Assembly: GCF_000317285.1 (NCBI RefSeq)
Contig: NZ_AJLN01000104.1
Coordinates: 62,001-126,000, forward strand
Direction of reading: 5' to 3'
DNA length: 64,000 bases
Source: Chlorogloeopsis fritschii PCC 6912
Lineage (GTDB): Bacteria > Cyanobacteriota > Cyanobacteriia > Cyanobacteriales > Nostocaceae
Positions 8,865 through 17,519 of this stretch are shown one piece after another. The position numbers were made by a program, and so were the translations under genes. Numbering within the stretch: the first letter of the stretch is position 1; each line of letters starts with the position of its first letter. Below the pieces are notes generated by a model, which worked only from the letters and a program-made list of their open reading frames with translations, did no database searches and was not told the DNA's origin.

Positions 8865-9805
8865 TTTGCTGCACCTGTGTTTGACTCCAGGCTAGTTTTC
8901 AGTTGTCTTATCGGTTCGTAGTCACTATCTTTTGTCAGCGTGTATCCGGCTGACTGGGTGCCACTGACATCTACAAGCCCCGCAGGAGAGTTAATTAATA
9001 CTCGCTTGAGATCGGCAATTAACTGCGGTGGTAGCTTAGTTGAGACTACAATTGGCCCGGTAGGAATGGGATCGGATTCCCAGATAATTTTATACTTGGT
9101 AGTATTAAGCTTGCCTGACTTTTGACTCCGCAGGAAAGAAGGTTTCTCGTCTGCGATCGCATCCACAACGCCTGCTGCCAAATCTGCTTGCACCTTATCA
9201 TGACTGCCGGAATATTTGACTGAGGCAAAATCGCGCTCAGGATTAATTCCCGTGGCTTTAAACTTTACCATTGGCACCAGGTAGCCAGAGGTAGAATTTG
9301 GGCTGACAAAGGCGAAGCGTTTGCCCTTCAAATCTGCAAGAGATTTAATGCCACTGCCAGTATTCACCGCAATCACAGCACTATACCAGGGACGTCCCGT
9401 AGTTTGGTCGATGGGCGCAACAATTGGCTCGACGTTAGGATTTTGCTGTCGCGCTAAAACGTAAGTTGAACCTCCCAAGTAGGCAATATCAACTTTGCCA
9501 TTTACCAATAAATCAACCGATGTTTTATAGTCTTTGGTAATTTGGAAATCAAATTTACGTCCAGTTGACTTGTGCAGGTAGTCTGCTAAGGGCTGTAGTT
9601 TCTTTTGCTGTTCTTCGCGGCTTTGCCAGGGAACAACGGCAACGTGCACCGTTGCTGTCTGGTTTTCAGTACTGCTAGCGGGAGTTGCTGACGCTTGGGG
9701 ATTGTTATCTGAGGATGGCGATGTACAACCAAAACCCAGTGGGGTAAGCAATGAAGCCAAAGCGATCGCTAAGGATCTATATTGCCAGGATAAATATCTT
9801 GTCAT
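8861..9805 (-). CDS. PhnD-like phosphonate/phosphite-type periplasmic binding protein
   Basis: A 314-residue substrate-binding protein of the PhnD/SsuA-like type II fold. It starts with a hydrophobic export signal ending in LGFGC, a weak lipobox, so it may be a lipoprotein. The mature part shows VAVVPWQSREEQQKKLQPLADYL and, later, the KVDIAYLGGSTYVLA and GKRFAFVSPNSTSGYLVP segments typical of the family. No ABC permease or ATPase gene is nearby. Instead the gene overlaps a histidine kinase gene by 4 bp, suggesting a role in ligand sensing rather than transport. Ligand is unknown; phosphonate, phosphite or phosphate would be family guesses. Confidence 0.88.
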   Translation of the reverse strand: MTRYLSWQYRSLAIALASLLTPLGFGCTSPSSDNNPQASATPASSTENQTATVHVAVVPWQSREEQQKKLQPLADYLHKSTGRKFDFQITKDYKTSVDLLVNGKVDIAYLGGSTYVLARQQNPNVEPIVAPIDQTTGRPWYSAVIAVNTGSGIKSLADLKGKRFAFVSPNSTSGYLVPMVKFKATGINPERDFASVKYSGSHDKVQADLAAGVVDAIADEKPSFLRSQKSGKLNTTKYKIIWESDPIPTGPIVVSTKLPPQLIADLKRVLINSPAGLVDVSGTQSAGYTLTKDSDYEPIRQLKTSLESNTGAAK

Positions 9806-10720
9806 GACTTTTAAGCCTTTATTAATGCTTGGTTTTTATGAAACAGCTGCTGATGAAAGAGAGCAAAATCAGTCACTATACTTCTTGCTCACTTTTCTGC
9901 TTTATAGTTCCCTATTTTCCTGTTGCATTAACAAGGTTTTGAACAACTCAATACTAGACAAACTCTTCCTATCAGCTAATTTGTACAAGATATACAAAAT
10001 GAGCATAGTTTAAGTTGAATGAGATATTCGTGCTACTGCATCCAGTAACGAAAGTTGTTTGGTGTTAATGTTAACGAGTTACTTTGTAGGGCTTCTGAAA
10101 GTAGCCGCCGCTCTGAGTTCTCGCTTTATTACCGTGGACTAATACCATTTCAAGTTAATTATGATACATATGAAATTTATAGAGACGCGATAGATCGCGT
10201 CTGGGCACAGTCTGTATATGTATCAGATTTTTTGTGAACTGAGATCTTGCAACTTTCTCAATAACCGTAGGGTGCGCATTGCCTGTAACGTCAAAATAAG
10301 GTTTTGAGTCAAATCTAAGCAATGCTGCGAAGTTCCCTGGGCGTGGGAAACCCGCCTACAGGAATTCTTTCCACCTTACAACAATCGCAATCAAACAACT
10401 GGTGCAAGATGTGAATGAAATAGTATAAGAGGGATCGTACAAAATGTGCATCACTAACTAAACCATATTGACCTATGAATAAGAGAAAATACGAAAATAT
10501 TCCTAAAGGTCAAGGCACACTAATTGCTTGACGCTATAGGGTTGAATAAAAGCAAACATGATACTAATTGAAAAAATGATTGCAACTAAATAAAAAATTT
10601 TTCCTTTCCAGTTCCTAATTCCTATTTTCAAAACAGCTATTTCCCATCGTAATTTGGGAGAGCCAAAAGTTTTTCTTTAATTGTTAGGAATTTGTAGAGA
10701 GGTGGGTAGCGGAGGATGAT
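9806..10720. other. Intergenic region with a palindromic repeat
   Basis: About 0.9 kb between divergent genes. Short ORFs here lack ribosome-binding sites and family features. A repeat unit at roughly 10140-10210 contains the palindrome at 10181-10204, and its flanks resemble those of the copy at 33811 (GATACATAT / GATACACATAT to the left, CACAGTCT to the right). The rest shows nothing I can name. Confidence 0.5.
10181..10204. repeat. Palindromic repeat (AGACGCGAT family)
   Basis: A copy of the palindrome family, core AGACGCGATAGATCGCGTCT with one central change from the coxB copy. It is intergenic. The similar flanking ~70 bp at 33811 suggests the mobile unit is larger than the palindrome. 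Confidence 0.75.
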
Positions 10721-11410
10721 ATGCAGCACATATACGATGAATCTTTTGAGAGGATAGTCCGAGACGTTCAGATCGGACAACAGCAAGAAGAATATTACCC
10801 AGTTAAACTGATCGCGAGTAGAGGTACCATACAATGCCGTTACTACCCAGTAAAGGATAGCGATCGGGCGGTGATTTGGGTTGGTGGTGTGGGTGGTGAC
10901 TGGGATACACCTGCTCGTGGGCTTTATCCGTTACTTTGCCAGCAGCTAATTAAAGAAGGGATAGCTTCTTTGAGAGTACGCTACCGCTATCCAGCAGAAC
11001 TTGAAGAGTCAGTCTTAGATGTTTTAGCTGGTATTAGCTATTTACATGACGAGGGCATACAAAATTTTGCCTTGGTTGGACACTCTTTTGGTGGTGCGGT
11101 AGTAATTAAGGCTGCGGTTCAAGCTCCAGATGTTCGTACTGTAGTTACCATTGCTACCCAAGTTTACGGTACAGAGACAGTTGCTGATTTAGCAACGCGT
11201 TGCTCGCTCTTGTTGTTGCACGGTGCAGAGGATCGGGTATTGCCTCCTCATTGTTCGCAACGTGTCTATCAACTTGCCCTGCAACCCAAGCGCATTATTT
11301 TCTATCCGAATGCCGATCATGGCTTAGATCAAGTGGCTGATGAAGTTACCCAAGTTGTTCGGGATTGGATTGTTGAACAATTAAATCGTTCTTCAACAAG
11401 AGTACTTTAG
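10721..11410 (+). CDS. Alpha/beta hydrolase (dienelactone-hydrolase-like)
   Basis: A 229-residue cytosolic alpha/beta hydrolase. The nucleophile elbow GHSFGG, the acid loop GAEDRVLPP and the C-terminal His in NADHGLD form a complete catalytic triad. Lack of a signal peptide and the compact size fit a small esterase or dienelactone-hydrolase-like enzyme; the substrate is unknown. A GGAGG sequence 5 nt before the ATG fixes the start. It appears monocistronic. Confidence 0.85.
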   Translation: MQHIYDESFERIVRDVQIGQQQEEYYPVKLIASRGTIQCRYYPVKDSDRAVIWVGGVGGDWDTPARGLYPLLCQQLIKEGIASLRVRYRYPAELEESVLDVLAGISYLHDEGIQNFALVGHSFGGAVVIKAAVQAPDVRTVVTIATQVYGTETVADLATRCSLLLLHGAEDRVLPPHCSQRVYQLALQPKRIIFYPNADHGLDQVADEVTQVVRDWIVEQLNRSSTRVL

Positions 11411-11609
11411 TTTTAATTACTACATTTCGTAAACTCGGATGAGTAAATTCCGTGTTTACTCTGCGCTTATTTGTTTTAAAAACGAGGGAACAGGACAATT
11501 AATATCTGTCTCCTGTCCCCTTCGCCCCTAATCCCCACTCCCTGGCGGTCGTGGGGGCCCCGAGTTCCCCTATTACCTTACTTCCCTTCTGCAATCTGCC
11601 GTCTGCCTT

Positions 11610-11924
11610 CTACTTAACCTCTAAGTCTCCCACCCACATCAGCAAACCAGGGGTGTTTTTATTATTAGCATAGGCTGGATGAACCTGATCGTGAATATCA
11701 GGATGCTGTTGGGCTAGTTCATCTTCGCTTAAATTAGCACTCAGCACAGTACCATCCTTCATTTTGACTGAGTACTTCAGCCCGTCTTTGCTATTCGCAA
11801 TTACAACTATGCGATCGCGCATTACCAAACTAGTTATGGTAACAGGTTCCTCAGCATTGATCGCATTTGAGAAAAGAATATTACCTACAAGCATGAGGAG
11901 AGCAAACACAGATATCTGACGCAT
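11610..11924 (-). CDS. Small secreted protein of unknown function
   Basis: A 104-residue protein with a clear signal peptide (MRQISVFALLMLVGN, then an Ala-rich cleavage region near residue 23). The mature part is short, with a basic-acidic mix (KYSVKMKDGTVLSANLSED) and a C-terminal PGLLMWVGDLEV. I do not recognise the family. The ATG at 11924 is chosen because GGAGG lies 6 nt upstream; the reading frame extends further upstream to 11996, but those codons lie before the ribosome-binding site. Confidence 0.7.
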   Translation of the reverse strand: MRQISVFALLMLVGNILFSNAINAEEPVTITSLVMRDRIVVIANSKDGLKYSVKMKDGTVLSANLSEDELAQQHPDIHDQVHPAYANNKNTPGLLMWVGDLEVK

Positions 11925-12239
11925 ATTCATCCTCCATAAGTAATAATTGCTTTTATTAGTATATAGCTCAAATAAATAAGCGCACTGTTTTATCATTTTA
12001 AGCCTTTGAGCTTAAACTTTTACTGTATTTAATACTTAGAAATGAAAGAATATTTGTTGTTAACTGACACAAAAATTTCTTAAACACGAAATTTTGTACT
12101 CAGATTTATGCAATTTAGATTTCGTAATTAACCTGGAAATATATATTTACTGGAATTAAATTTTAATTAGGGTGATCAAATTTAGACGACAAAAAAATAA
12201 CCGATCGCATAGATGAGTCGAAAGTTTTAGGAGCCAATT

Positions 12240-12518
12240 ATGAGTCATTTATTTGACCAAAAAATTTCTGAGCTTGAATCTGTTGGTTTGTGTAAAGAAC
12301 TTAGCAATGATGAGAGCGAAATGGTTGCAGGCGGTATGTTTGTGCCATTTATTTACCCTTCCTTTGTTCCCATGATGGGTATATTTAGTGTGCCTTCATC
12401 TGCAAGTACTACTAAGCCTGATGAAAATACTACAACTACTGTAGAAAAGGGTGATGGTTGGATGAGTTATACGAGTCAAACTCATGTACACGAGGTAAAA
12501 TACGAGACCTCACCATAG
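12240..12518 (+). CDS. Double-glycine leader peptide (bacteriocin-like precursor)
   Basis: A 92-residue peptide with a leader ending in LSNDESEMVAGG, the LS..E...V.GG pattern cut by C39-type peptidase exporters. The part after GG starts MFVPFIYPSFVPMMG, is hydrophobic and proline-rich, then becomes Thr/Ser-rich and polar. It has no Cys, so lanthionine or disulfide rings are not expected. GGAG lies 7 nt before the ATG. No C39 transporter or modifying enzyme is adjacent, so it is an orphan precursor or a regulatory or secreted peptide. A rho-independent terminator follows at 12614. Confidence 0.7.
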   Translation: MSHLFDQKISELESVGLCKELSNDESEMVAGGMFVPFIYPSFVPMMGIFSVPSSASTTKPDENTTTTVEKGDGWMSYTSQTHVHEVKYETSP

Positions 12519-12613
12519 TTTAGCTGTCTTGAAAATAGGGACTAGGGACTCGGTGCTAGGAACTAGGAATTAAGAAATCCTAGTACCCAATACCCATTTT
12601 TAAGAACCGAAGG

Positions 12614-12640
12614 TGTGTTAAGTTTAACACATCTTTTTTT
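12614..12640 (+). terminator. Rho-independent terminator
   Basis: An 8-bp stem (TGTGTTAA / TTAACACA) with a tight loop is followed by TCTTTTTTT. It lies about 95 bp after the double-glycine peptide gene and would end its transcript. Confidence 0.8.
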
Positions 12641-12739
12641 GTTAGCAAAATTTTTACGAGTCAAAGTTGACATTTAAGCAATTGCTTATATATTATTAGA
12701 AGATAGTTAAGTAAATACTTAAATATTTGGTTTACCTAG

Positions 12740-13075
12740 ATGAGTAGACCTGCTGCCAGTGCCGATGTCTTTGTTGCGATCGCAGATCCAACTCGAAGGG
12801 CGCTACTAGATCGGTTGCGTCTTGGAGAGCAACCAGTTAAAGAGTTAGCAGAACCATTTGCCATGAGCTTGCCAGCAATTTCTCAGCATTTGCAAGTTCT
12901 TTGTGAAGCAGGCTTAGTAGAAATGCGGAAAGCAGGGCGACAGCGCTTGTATCGGTTGAATCCAGAGCCACTGAAGCAGATATCTAACTGGATTGTTCAT
13001 TACGAGCAGTTCTGGCAAGAAAAACTAGATGCCCTTGGCGACTATTTGGAGGAAAATCAATGCTCCGAAACTTGA
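12740..13075 (+). CDS. ArsR-family transcriptional regulator
   Basis: A 111-residue winged-helix protein of the ArsR/SmtB superfamily. IADPTRRALLDRLRLGEQ followed by MSLPAISQHLQVLCEAGLV (recognition helix region) and GRQRLYRLNPEPL (wing) is typical. No metal-binding Cys cluster is seen, so it is not a classical metal sensor. It overlaps the following SRPBCC gene by 16 bp, a very common ArsR-SRPBCC pairing in bacteria; it probably regulates its own operon. Confidence 0.9.
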   Translation: MSRPAASADVFVAIADPTRRALLDRLRLGEQPVKELAEPFAMSLPAISQHLQVLCEAGLVEMRKAGRQRLYRLNPEPLKQISNWIVHYEQFWQEKLDALGDYLEENQCSET

Positions 13076-13656
13076 AGAAAGAAATTTTCTATCCCTATCC
13101 TCCCCAACGAGTTTGGCAGGTACTTACTAATAGCCAAGTACTGGCGGCATGGCTGATGGAAAATGACTTTGAACCGCGTATTGGTCATAGATTTCGATTT
13201 ATGTGCCCGCCACTGCCAGGGCTAAATGGAAGCATTGATTGTGAAGTGATTGAATTAGATGAGCCAAAGCGGCTTTCGTACACTTGGCAGGATAGTATGA
13301 TGCGCCAGCCTTCGATTGTGACTTGGACGCTCAAACCTGTAGATGGCGGTACACGAGTGCAACTTGAGCACAAAGAATTGAGGCACGAACTTGTACAGAC
13401 ACCTCATGCCGCGTCTGTGCAAGAGTCAATGCACCATTCTCTATCATGGCAAGGCCAATTTACGCATCAGTCTACAGTAGTAACTCAGACGCTAGCACCA
13501 AATGCTCGCAGTATCGTGTTACCGTCAATACCTGTTGGTATGTATGCAGCGTTAGATAGTGTAATTCTTAATTCCTTTTTTAATGGTGGGTGGGACTACA
13601 GGCTTAATGAAAAAATGCCACAAGTCTTAGTTAGTCTTGCCAGTAACAATCAATAA
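13060..13656 (+). CDS. SRPBCC (AHSA1-type) domain protein
   Basis: A 198-residue protein whose first ~110 residues are an activator-of-Hsp90-type START-like domain (FYPYPPQRVWQVLTNSQVL, then LSYTWQD and VTWTLKPVDGGTRVQLEH). Such domains bind hydrophobic ligands in a helix-grip cavity. The last ~85 residues do not fit the domain and are of unknown role. It is translationally coupled to the ArsR gene and followed after 19 bp by the nucleotidyltransferase gene. Confidence 0.82.
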   Translation: MLRNLKKEIFYPYPPQRVWQVLTNSQVLAAWLMENDFEPRIGHRFRFMCPPLPGLNGSIDCEVIELDEPKRLSYTWQDSMMRQPSIVTWTLKPVDGGTRVQLEHKELRHELVQTPHAASVQESMHHSLSWQGQFTHQSTVVTQTLAPNARSIVLPSIPVGMYAALDSVILNSFFNGGWDYRLNEKMPQVLVSLASNNQ

Positions 13657-13675
13657 CAGATGAATTGGAGAAAAA

Positions 13676-14539
13676 ATGAATGACGCCAGCAAACGACTAC
13701 TTGCTTTGGCGCGAAAAAACGCGGCTAGCTACTTAGTTAATCCAAAATTGAAAGCAATTGGAATCGCTGGTTCTGTTGCTCGTGGAAAAGCCGATATCTA
13801 CTCAGATATTGACATGAGTATTTATTATGATGAACTACCAACAGATGAAGAATTGAAAGTAGCTTATGAACAAAATCAAGGATCTGACTATAGACTTCAT
13901 GCTAGCGATCGCCAAGCAGGATACATAGTCGAACAGTACTTTGTTCAAGGCGTCAAATGTGATTTTGGTCATATCACAATTGAGTGTTGCGAGCGGGATA
14001 TAGACAATTTGCTGGAGCAGTGCAACCCTGACGATCCTCTGCTAAATGTGCTAGCTGGCATCGTTGATATGCTGCCATTGTACAATGGTGAACTGCTTGC
14101 ACAATGGCAGAAGAAGGTAGCCAACTATCCCGATAAATTAGCTCAAGCAATGGTGAAAAAGCATTTACATTTTCGTGCTTTGTGGGTGCTACAACTTTAT
14201 GGGATAGAAAGAGATGATGTGCTTTTTTTGACTAATGAATTATTGAATGGAGTCAAGAACATTATTGGGGTGTTGCTGGGCTTAAATCGCTTGTATCATC
14301 CTGTTAATTCTGTGCCATTTAAAGGAATGGATAAGTTTATTAATAAAATGGCGATCGCTCCCAATCAACTTTCATTTCGTCTTCAGCAGATTTTTCGTGA
14401 AGAACCCCAAATAGCGGTTAATCAACTTGGTGAATTGATAGAGGAAATATTTGTCTTAGTGAAAAAGCATATGCCAGAAGTGGATACAACAGAAGCTTGG
14501 CATAATTACAAAATCTGGTCAGATAAATTTCATCCTTAA
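13676..14539 (+). CDS. Nucleotidyltransferase-domain protein
   Basis: A 287-residue protein with an N-terminal minimal nucleotidyltransferase fold: GSVARGKADIYSDIDMS near residues 31-48 gives the GS...DxD metal-binding motif. The rest is helical, as in aminoglycoside- or DUF4037-like transferases, with no second catalytic motif I can name. GGAG lies a few bases before the ATG. It is probably part of the ArsR-SRPBCC operon; the substrate is unknown. Confidence 0.78.
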   Translation: MNDASKRLLALARKNAASYLVNPKLKAIGIAGSVARGKADIYSDIDMSIYYDELPTDEELKVAYEQNQGSDYRLHASDRQAGYIVEQYFVQGVKCDFGHITIECCERDIDNLLEQCNPDDPLLNVLAGIVDMLPLYNGELLAQWQKKVANYPDKLAQAMVKKHLHFRALWVLQLYGIERDDVLFLTNELLNGVKNIIGVLLGLNRLYHPVNSVPFKGMDKFINKMAIAPNQLSFRLQQIFREEPQIAVNQLGELIEEIFVLVKKHMPEVDTTEAWHNYKIWSDKFHP

Positions 14540-14684
14540 GCAATTAAATATATATGCTTGAACAAGCTTTTATTAATACAAATACTCAACAATGGCTAAA
14601 AGTTGAGAAATTTCCAGGAACACAAATACTGCAATTTCTCAGGAATTTCTAATTCTAAAATATTGAATTTTGGAGATAAAAAAT

Positions 14685-15296
14685 ATGAATTCTCCCATTC
14701 AACCCAACATACCAATTATTATTCAGCCATCAGAAAGGGGAGAGCGAGCTTTAGATATCTATTCTCGCTTGCTTGCAGAACGCATTGTCTTTTTGAGAGG
14801 AGAAGTAAATGAAGAAACAGCTAATTTAGTTGTTGCACAATTACTATTTTTAGATGCTGAAGATTCAGAGCGAGATATTTCATTATTTATCAACAGCCCT
14901 GGCGGATCAATTACGGCTGGCATGGCTATTTACGATACGATGAACCAAATCCGCGCTCAAGTTTCTACTGTCTGTGTTGGTGTGGCTGCATCAATGGGAG
15001 CATTTTTACTTTCTTCCGGAGCTAAGGGTAAAAGATATGCTTTACCAAATGCTCGAATTATGATTCACCAACCTTCAGGAGGTGCTGAAGGTAAAGCAAC
15101 TGATATTGAGATAGCAGCCAAAGAAATTTTGTATTTCCGAGAATTAATTAACAGAATCTTAGCTGCTAATACCGGGCAATCAATAGAAAAGATAGAAATG
15201 GATTCAGAACGTGACTTTTTTATGAGTGCTGAACAAGCTAAAGATTATGGCTTAATTGACAGCATCATTTTGAAGACACCACGATATAGTCATTAG
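14685..15296 (+). CDS. clpP: ATP-dependent Clp protease proteolytic subunit
   Basis: Serine peptidase S14, forming the barrel that degrades proteins unfolded by ClpX/ClpC. The catalytic Ser is in [15 protein letters not shown], the His in IMIHQPSGG and the Asp in the following segment. Hallmarks [16 protein letters not shown] and [10 protein letters not shown] are present. The ATG at 14685 (203 residues) is preferred over an in-frame TTG at 14670 because the TTG overlaps the GGAG sequence that serves the ATG. It is a single gene without clpX, one of several ClpP paralogs expected in cyanobacteria. Confidence 0.95.
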   Translation: MNSPIQPNIPIIIQPSERGERALDIYSRLLAERIVFLRGEVNEETANLVVAQLLFLDAEDSERDISLFINSPGGSITAGMAIYDTMNQIRAQVSTVCVGVAASMGAFLLSSGAKGKRYALPNARIMIHQPSGGAEGKATDIEIAAKEILYFRELINRILAANTGQSIEKIEMDSERDFFMSAEQAKDYGLIDSIILKTPRYSH

Positions 15297-15307
15297 TCAT
15301 TGGTCAT

Positions 15308-15386
15308 TAGTAGGGGCGGGTTTATTTTAGATATTTCGTTATTTTGAGAGATTACTAATAAAACCCGTCCGTACAGTAGTTAGTTC
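15308..15386. repeat. 80-bp interspersed repeat, copy 1
   Basis: The sequence TAGTAGGGGCGGGTTTATTT ... GTACAGTAGTTAGTTC matches 58611-58689 almost base for base. The inner arms GGGCGGGTTT and AAACCCGTCC form an inverted repeat, so the transcript could fold. It lies just downstream of clpP. Confidence 0.85.
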
Positions 15387-15509
15387 AGTAGGGTGTGTTA
15401 CGGCTATGCAAGGATTTGAGAGTTTAAGAGAATGAGAATTAGCTGTAACGTACCACATGATTGTAGTGGTTTATAATATCATATCCAGCTAATCAAACTG
15501 AATAAAAAT

Positions 15510-15567
15510 GTTTGCTCGTAGTGAGGACTAAAGTCCTCAAGCCAGGACTGAAGTCCTTACTACAAAC
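15510..15567. repeat. Twin-hairpin repeat
   Basis: Two hairpins (GAGGACTAAAGTCCTC and AGGACTGAAGTCCT) lie inside an outer inverted repeat (GTTTG..GTAGT / ACTACAAAC). It is a typical short mobile-like repeat of Nostocales and lies in the 330-bp gap before the epimerase gene. No other content is seen in that gap. Confidence 0.8.
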
Positions 15568-15625
15568 TATTTATTATGGGTAATTTAGCGGACATTATAA
15601 TAAAGCATATTTTGGAGGAATAATT

Positions 15626-16678
15626 ATGAAAATTTTAATCATTGGCGGCACCAATTTTATCGGCCCTCCTGTAGTTTCTCAGCTTGTGAAAATGGGGCAT
15701 GAGATAATAGTATTTCATCGGGGGAAAACAACAGCTAAATTGCCATCAAATGTGCATGAAATTTTGGGCGATCGCTCCCAACTTCCGAACATGAAAAACG
15801 AGTTGCAGCAGCTTTCGCTCGATGTCGTCTTAGATATGGTTGCATACACTGAGCAAGATGCACAAACTCTAGTAAATACATTTGAGGGAATTGCTCAACG
15901 TGCGGTTGTAATTAGCAGTATGGATGTCTATCGTGCCTATGGGGTGATTTTGGGCAGAGAATCTGATGTTTTACCAGTGCCGCTCACTGAAGATTCACCT
16001 TTACGTTCCTCATTCTATCCATTTCGAGAAATGCCCAATCGACCTCTCAATGCACCGATAGATTATGAAAAAATTTTAGTGGAACGAGTGATAATGGGCA
16101 ACTCCAACTTACCAGGGACAATTGTACGATTGCCGATGGTTTACGGTGCTAACGATCCACTACATCGCCTCTTTCCCTACTTGCAACGCATGGATGAAAA
16201 TCGCCCTGCTATCGTAGTGCCAGAGAAGATTGCCAGATGGCGTGGTTCTTATGGATATGTAGAGAATGTGGCGTATGCGATCGCTTTAGCAGTCACAAAG
16301 GAAACGGCAGCAAGTCGTATTTATCACGTTGCGGATGCAGAAGTACTGAGCGAGGCGGAACGCATTGCCAAAGTCAAGGAAGTAGCAGGATGGCAAGGCA
16401 GAGTTGTTGTCGTGCCTCAAGAGGATTTGCCCGCAGATTGGCAATTGCCTTTGAATCCTGAGCAAGACTGGTTTGTAGATACAACTCGCATTCGTCAAGA
16501 ATTGGGATACAGCGAAATTGCGCCACTAGATGAGGCACTGCGACGAACTATTGACTGGCAAAGAAGCCATCCACCCGAACAAGCCCAGCAATTTGCCGCA
16601 CCTTGGCTGCTGGATTATGCAACGGAAGATCAGATTTTGGGCGTTGCTGATTTCATCTATGAAAATAATTTTGCGTAA
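15626..16678 (+). CDS. NAD-dependent epimerase/dehydratase family protein
   Basis: A 350-residue extended short-chain dehydrogenase with an N-terminal Rossmann motif GGTNFIGPPVV. The usual catalytic YxxxK appears as DYEKILVERV near residue 150. A C-terminal sugar-nucleotide-like substrate domain follows. The closest general type is the atypical SDRs related to plastid CSP41/isoflavone-reductase-like proteins; substrate is unknown. GGAGG lies 7 nt before the ATG. Confidence 0.8.
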   Translation: MKILIIGGTNFIGPPVVSQLVKMGHEIIVFHRGKTTAKLPSNVHEILGDRSQLPNMKNELQQLSLDVVLDMVAYTEQDAQTLVNTFEGIAQRAVVISSMDVYRAYGVILGRESDVLPVPLTEDSPLRSSFYPFREMPNRPLNAPIDYEKILVERVIMGNSNLPGTIVRLPMVYGANDPLHRLFPYLQRMDENRPAIVVPEKIARWRGSYGYVENVAYAIALAVTKETAASRIYHVADAEVLSEAERIAKVKEVAGWQGRVVVVPQEDLPADWQLPLNPEQDWFVDTTRIRQELGYSEIAPLDEALRRTIDWQRSHPPEQAQQFAAPWLLDYATEDQILGVADFIYENNFA

Positions 16679-16695
16679 TGCCAAAACCCCTGCCC

Positions 16696-16715
16696 AGACG
16701 CGATATATCGCGTCT
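16696..16715. repeat. Palindromic repeat (AGACGCGAT family)
   Basis: A perfect 20-bp palindrome AGACGCGATATATCGCGTCT in the short gap between the epimerase and hydrolase genes. Confidence 0.85.
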
Positions 16716-16772
16716 CTACATCCAGATTCATACCGCAATTGAGCAACGCCAGATTTTGAGCAAGGAGTTAAG

Positions 16773-17519
16773 ATGAGTATTTTTTGTTTAGTTCACGCCG
16801 CTTATCTAGGTGCGTGGGCTTGGGATCTAGTAATTCCCTATTTACAAGCCCAAGGACACAAGGCGATAGCAATGGATTTACCTATTGAAAATCCCTCCGC
16901 CACTCTATCAGATTTTGCAGAAGCCGTAGTGCGATCGCTCCCACCAGATGAAAACGATGTGATACTTGTGGGAACCTCAATGGCTGGTACTGTGATTCCC
17001 CTTGTTGTCAACCAGCACCCAGTTCGCAAGCTCGTGTTCCTTGCCGCACTTATCCCATACCCAGGCATGAATATGATTGAACAAACTTATGAAGATATTC
17101 CTCCTGATATGGCGAAGGCAGTAGGTTACGAGCAGCCAGAAGCCAGTAAACTTGAGCAGGTGCGTGACGAGCCTGATATATTTAATCCGGCTTCGCTGGG
17201 GAAAAACTTTGAAGATGAAGCAGTGGCGATGGAATTTTTCTTTCACGACTGCAAACCTGATGTCGCGAGTTGGGCAATATCTAAGATGCGAAATCATCTA
17301 TCATCTGCACATATAACAGAGGTTTTTCCCTTGGCAGCTTTACCAGATATAGAGTCTGTCTATATTGTCTGCACCGAGGATAGAATAATTTCCCCTCAAT
17401 GGTCAAGATATGCTGCACGTAAGCGTCTGGGAGTTGATGCGATAGAATTATCCGCAGGACATTGCCCTTATTTGTCTCATCCTGCTCAACTTGCTGATAT
17501 TCTATTGACTTTGTGTTAA
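16773..17519 (+). CDS. Alpha/beta hydrolase (salicylate-esterase-like)
   Basis: A 248-residue hydrolase of the EstC/SABP2-like group. It opens with VHAAYLGAWAWDLVIPYL. The triad is Ser in GTSMAGTV, Asp in CTEDRIISP and His in SAGHCPYLSHP. GGAG lies 5 nt upstream of the ATG. The stop overlaps the stop of the convergent membrane-protein gene by 4 bp. The substrate is not known; methyl esters or hydroxynitriles are used by relatives. Confidence 0.83.
   Translation: MSIFCLVHAAYLGAWAWDLVIPYLQAQGHKAIAMDLPIENPSATLSDFAEAVVRSLPPDENDVILVGTSMAGTVIPLVVNQHPVRKLVFLAALIPYPGMNMIEQTYEDIPPDMAKAVGYEQPEASKLEQVRDEPDIFNPASLGKNFEDEAVAMEFFFHDCKPDVASWAISKMRNHLSSAHITEVFPLAALPDIESVYIVCTEDRIISPQWSRYAARKRLGVDAIELSAGHCPYLSHPAQLADILLTLC

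Noticed and set aside
10055..10237. 60-residue frame in the gap before the first hydrolase
   Set aside because: It covers the palindromic repeat and has no start signal or family features.
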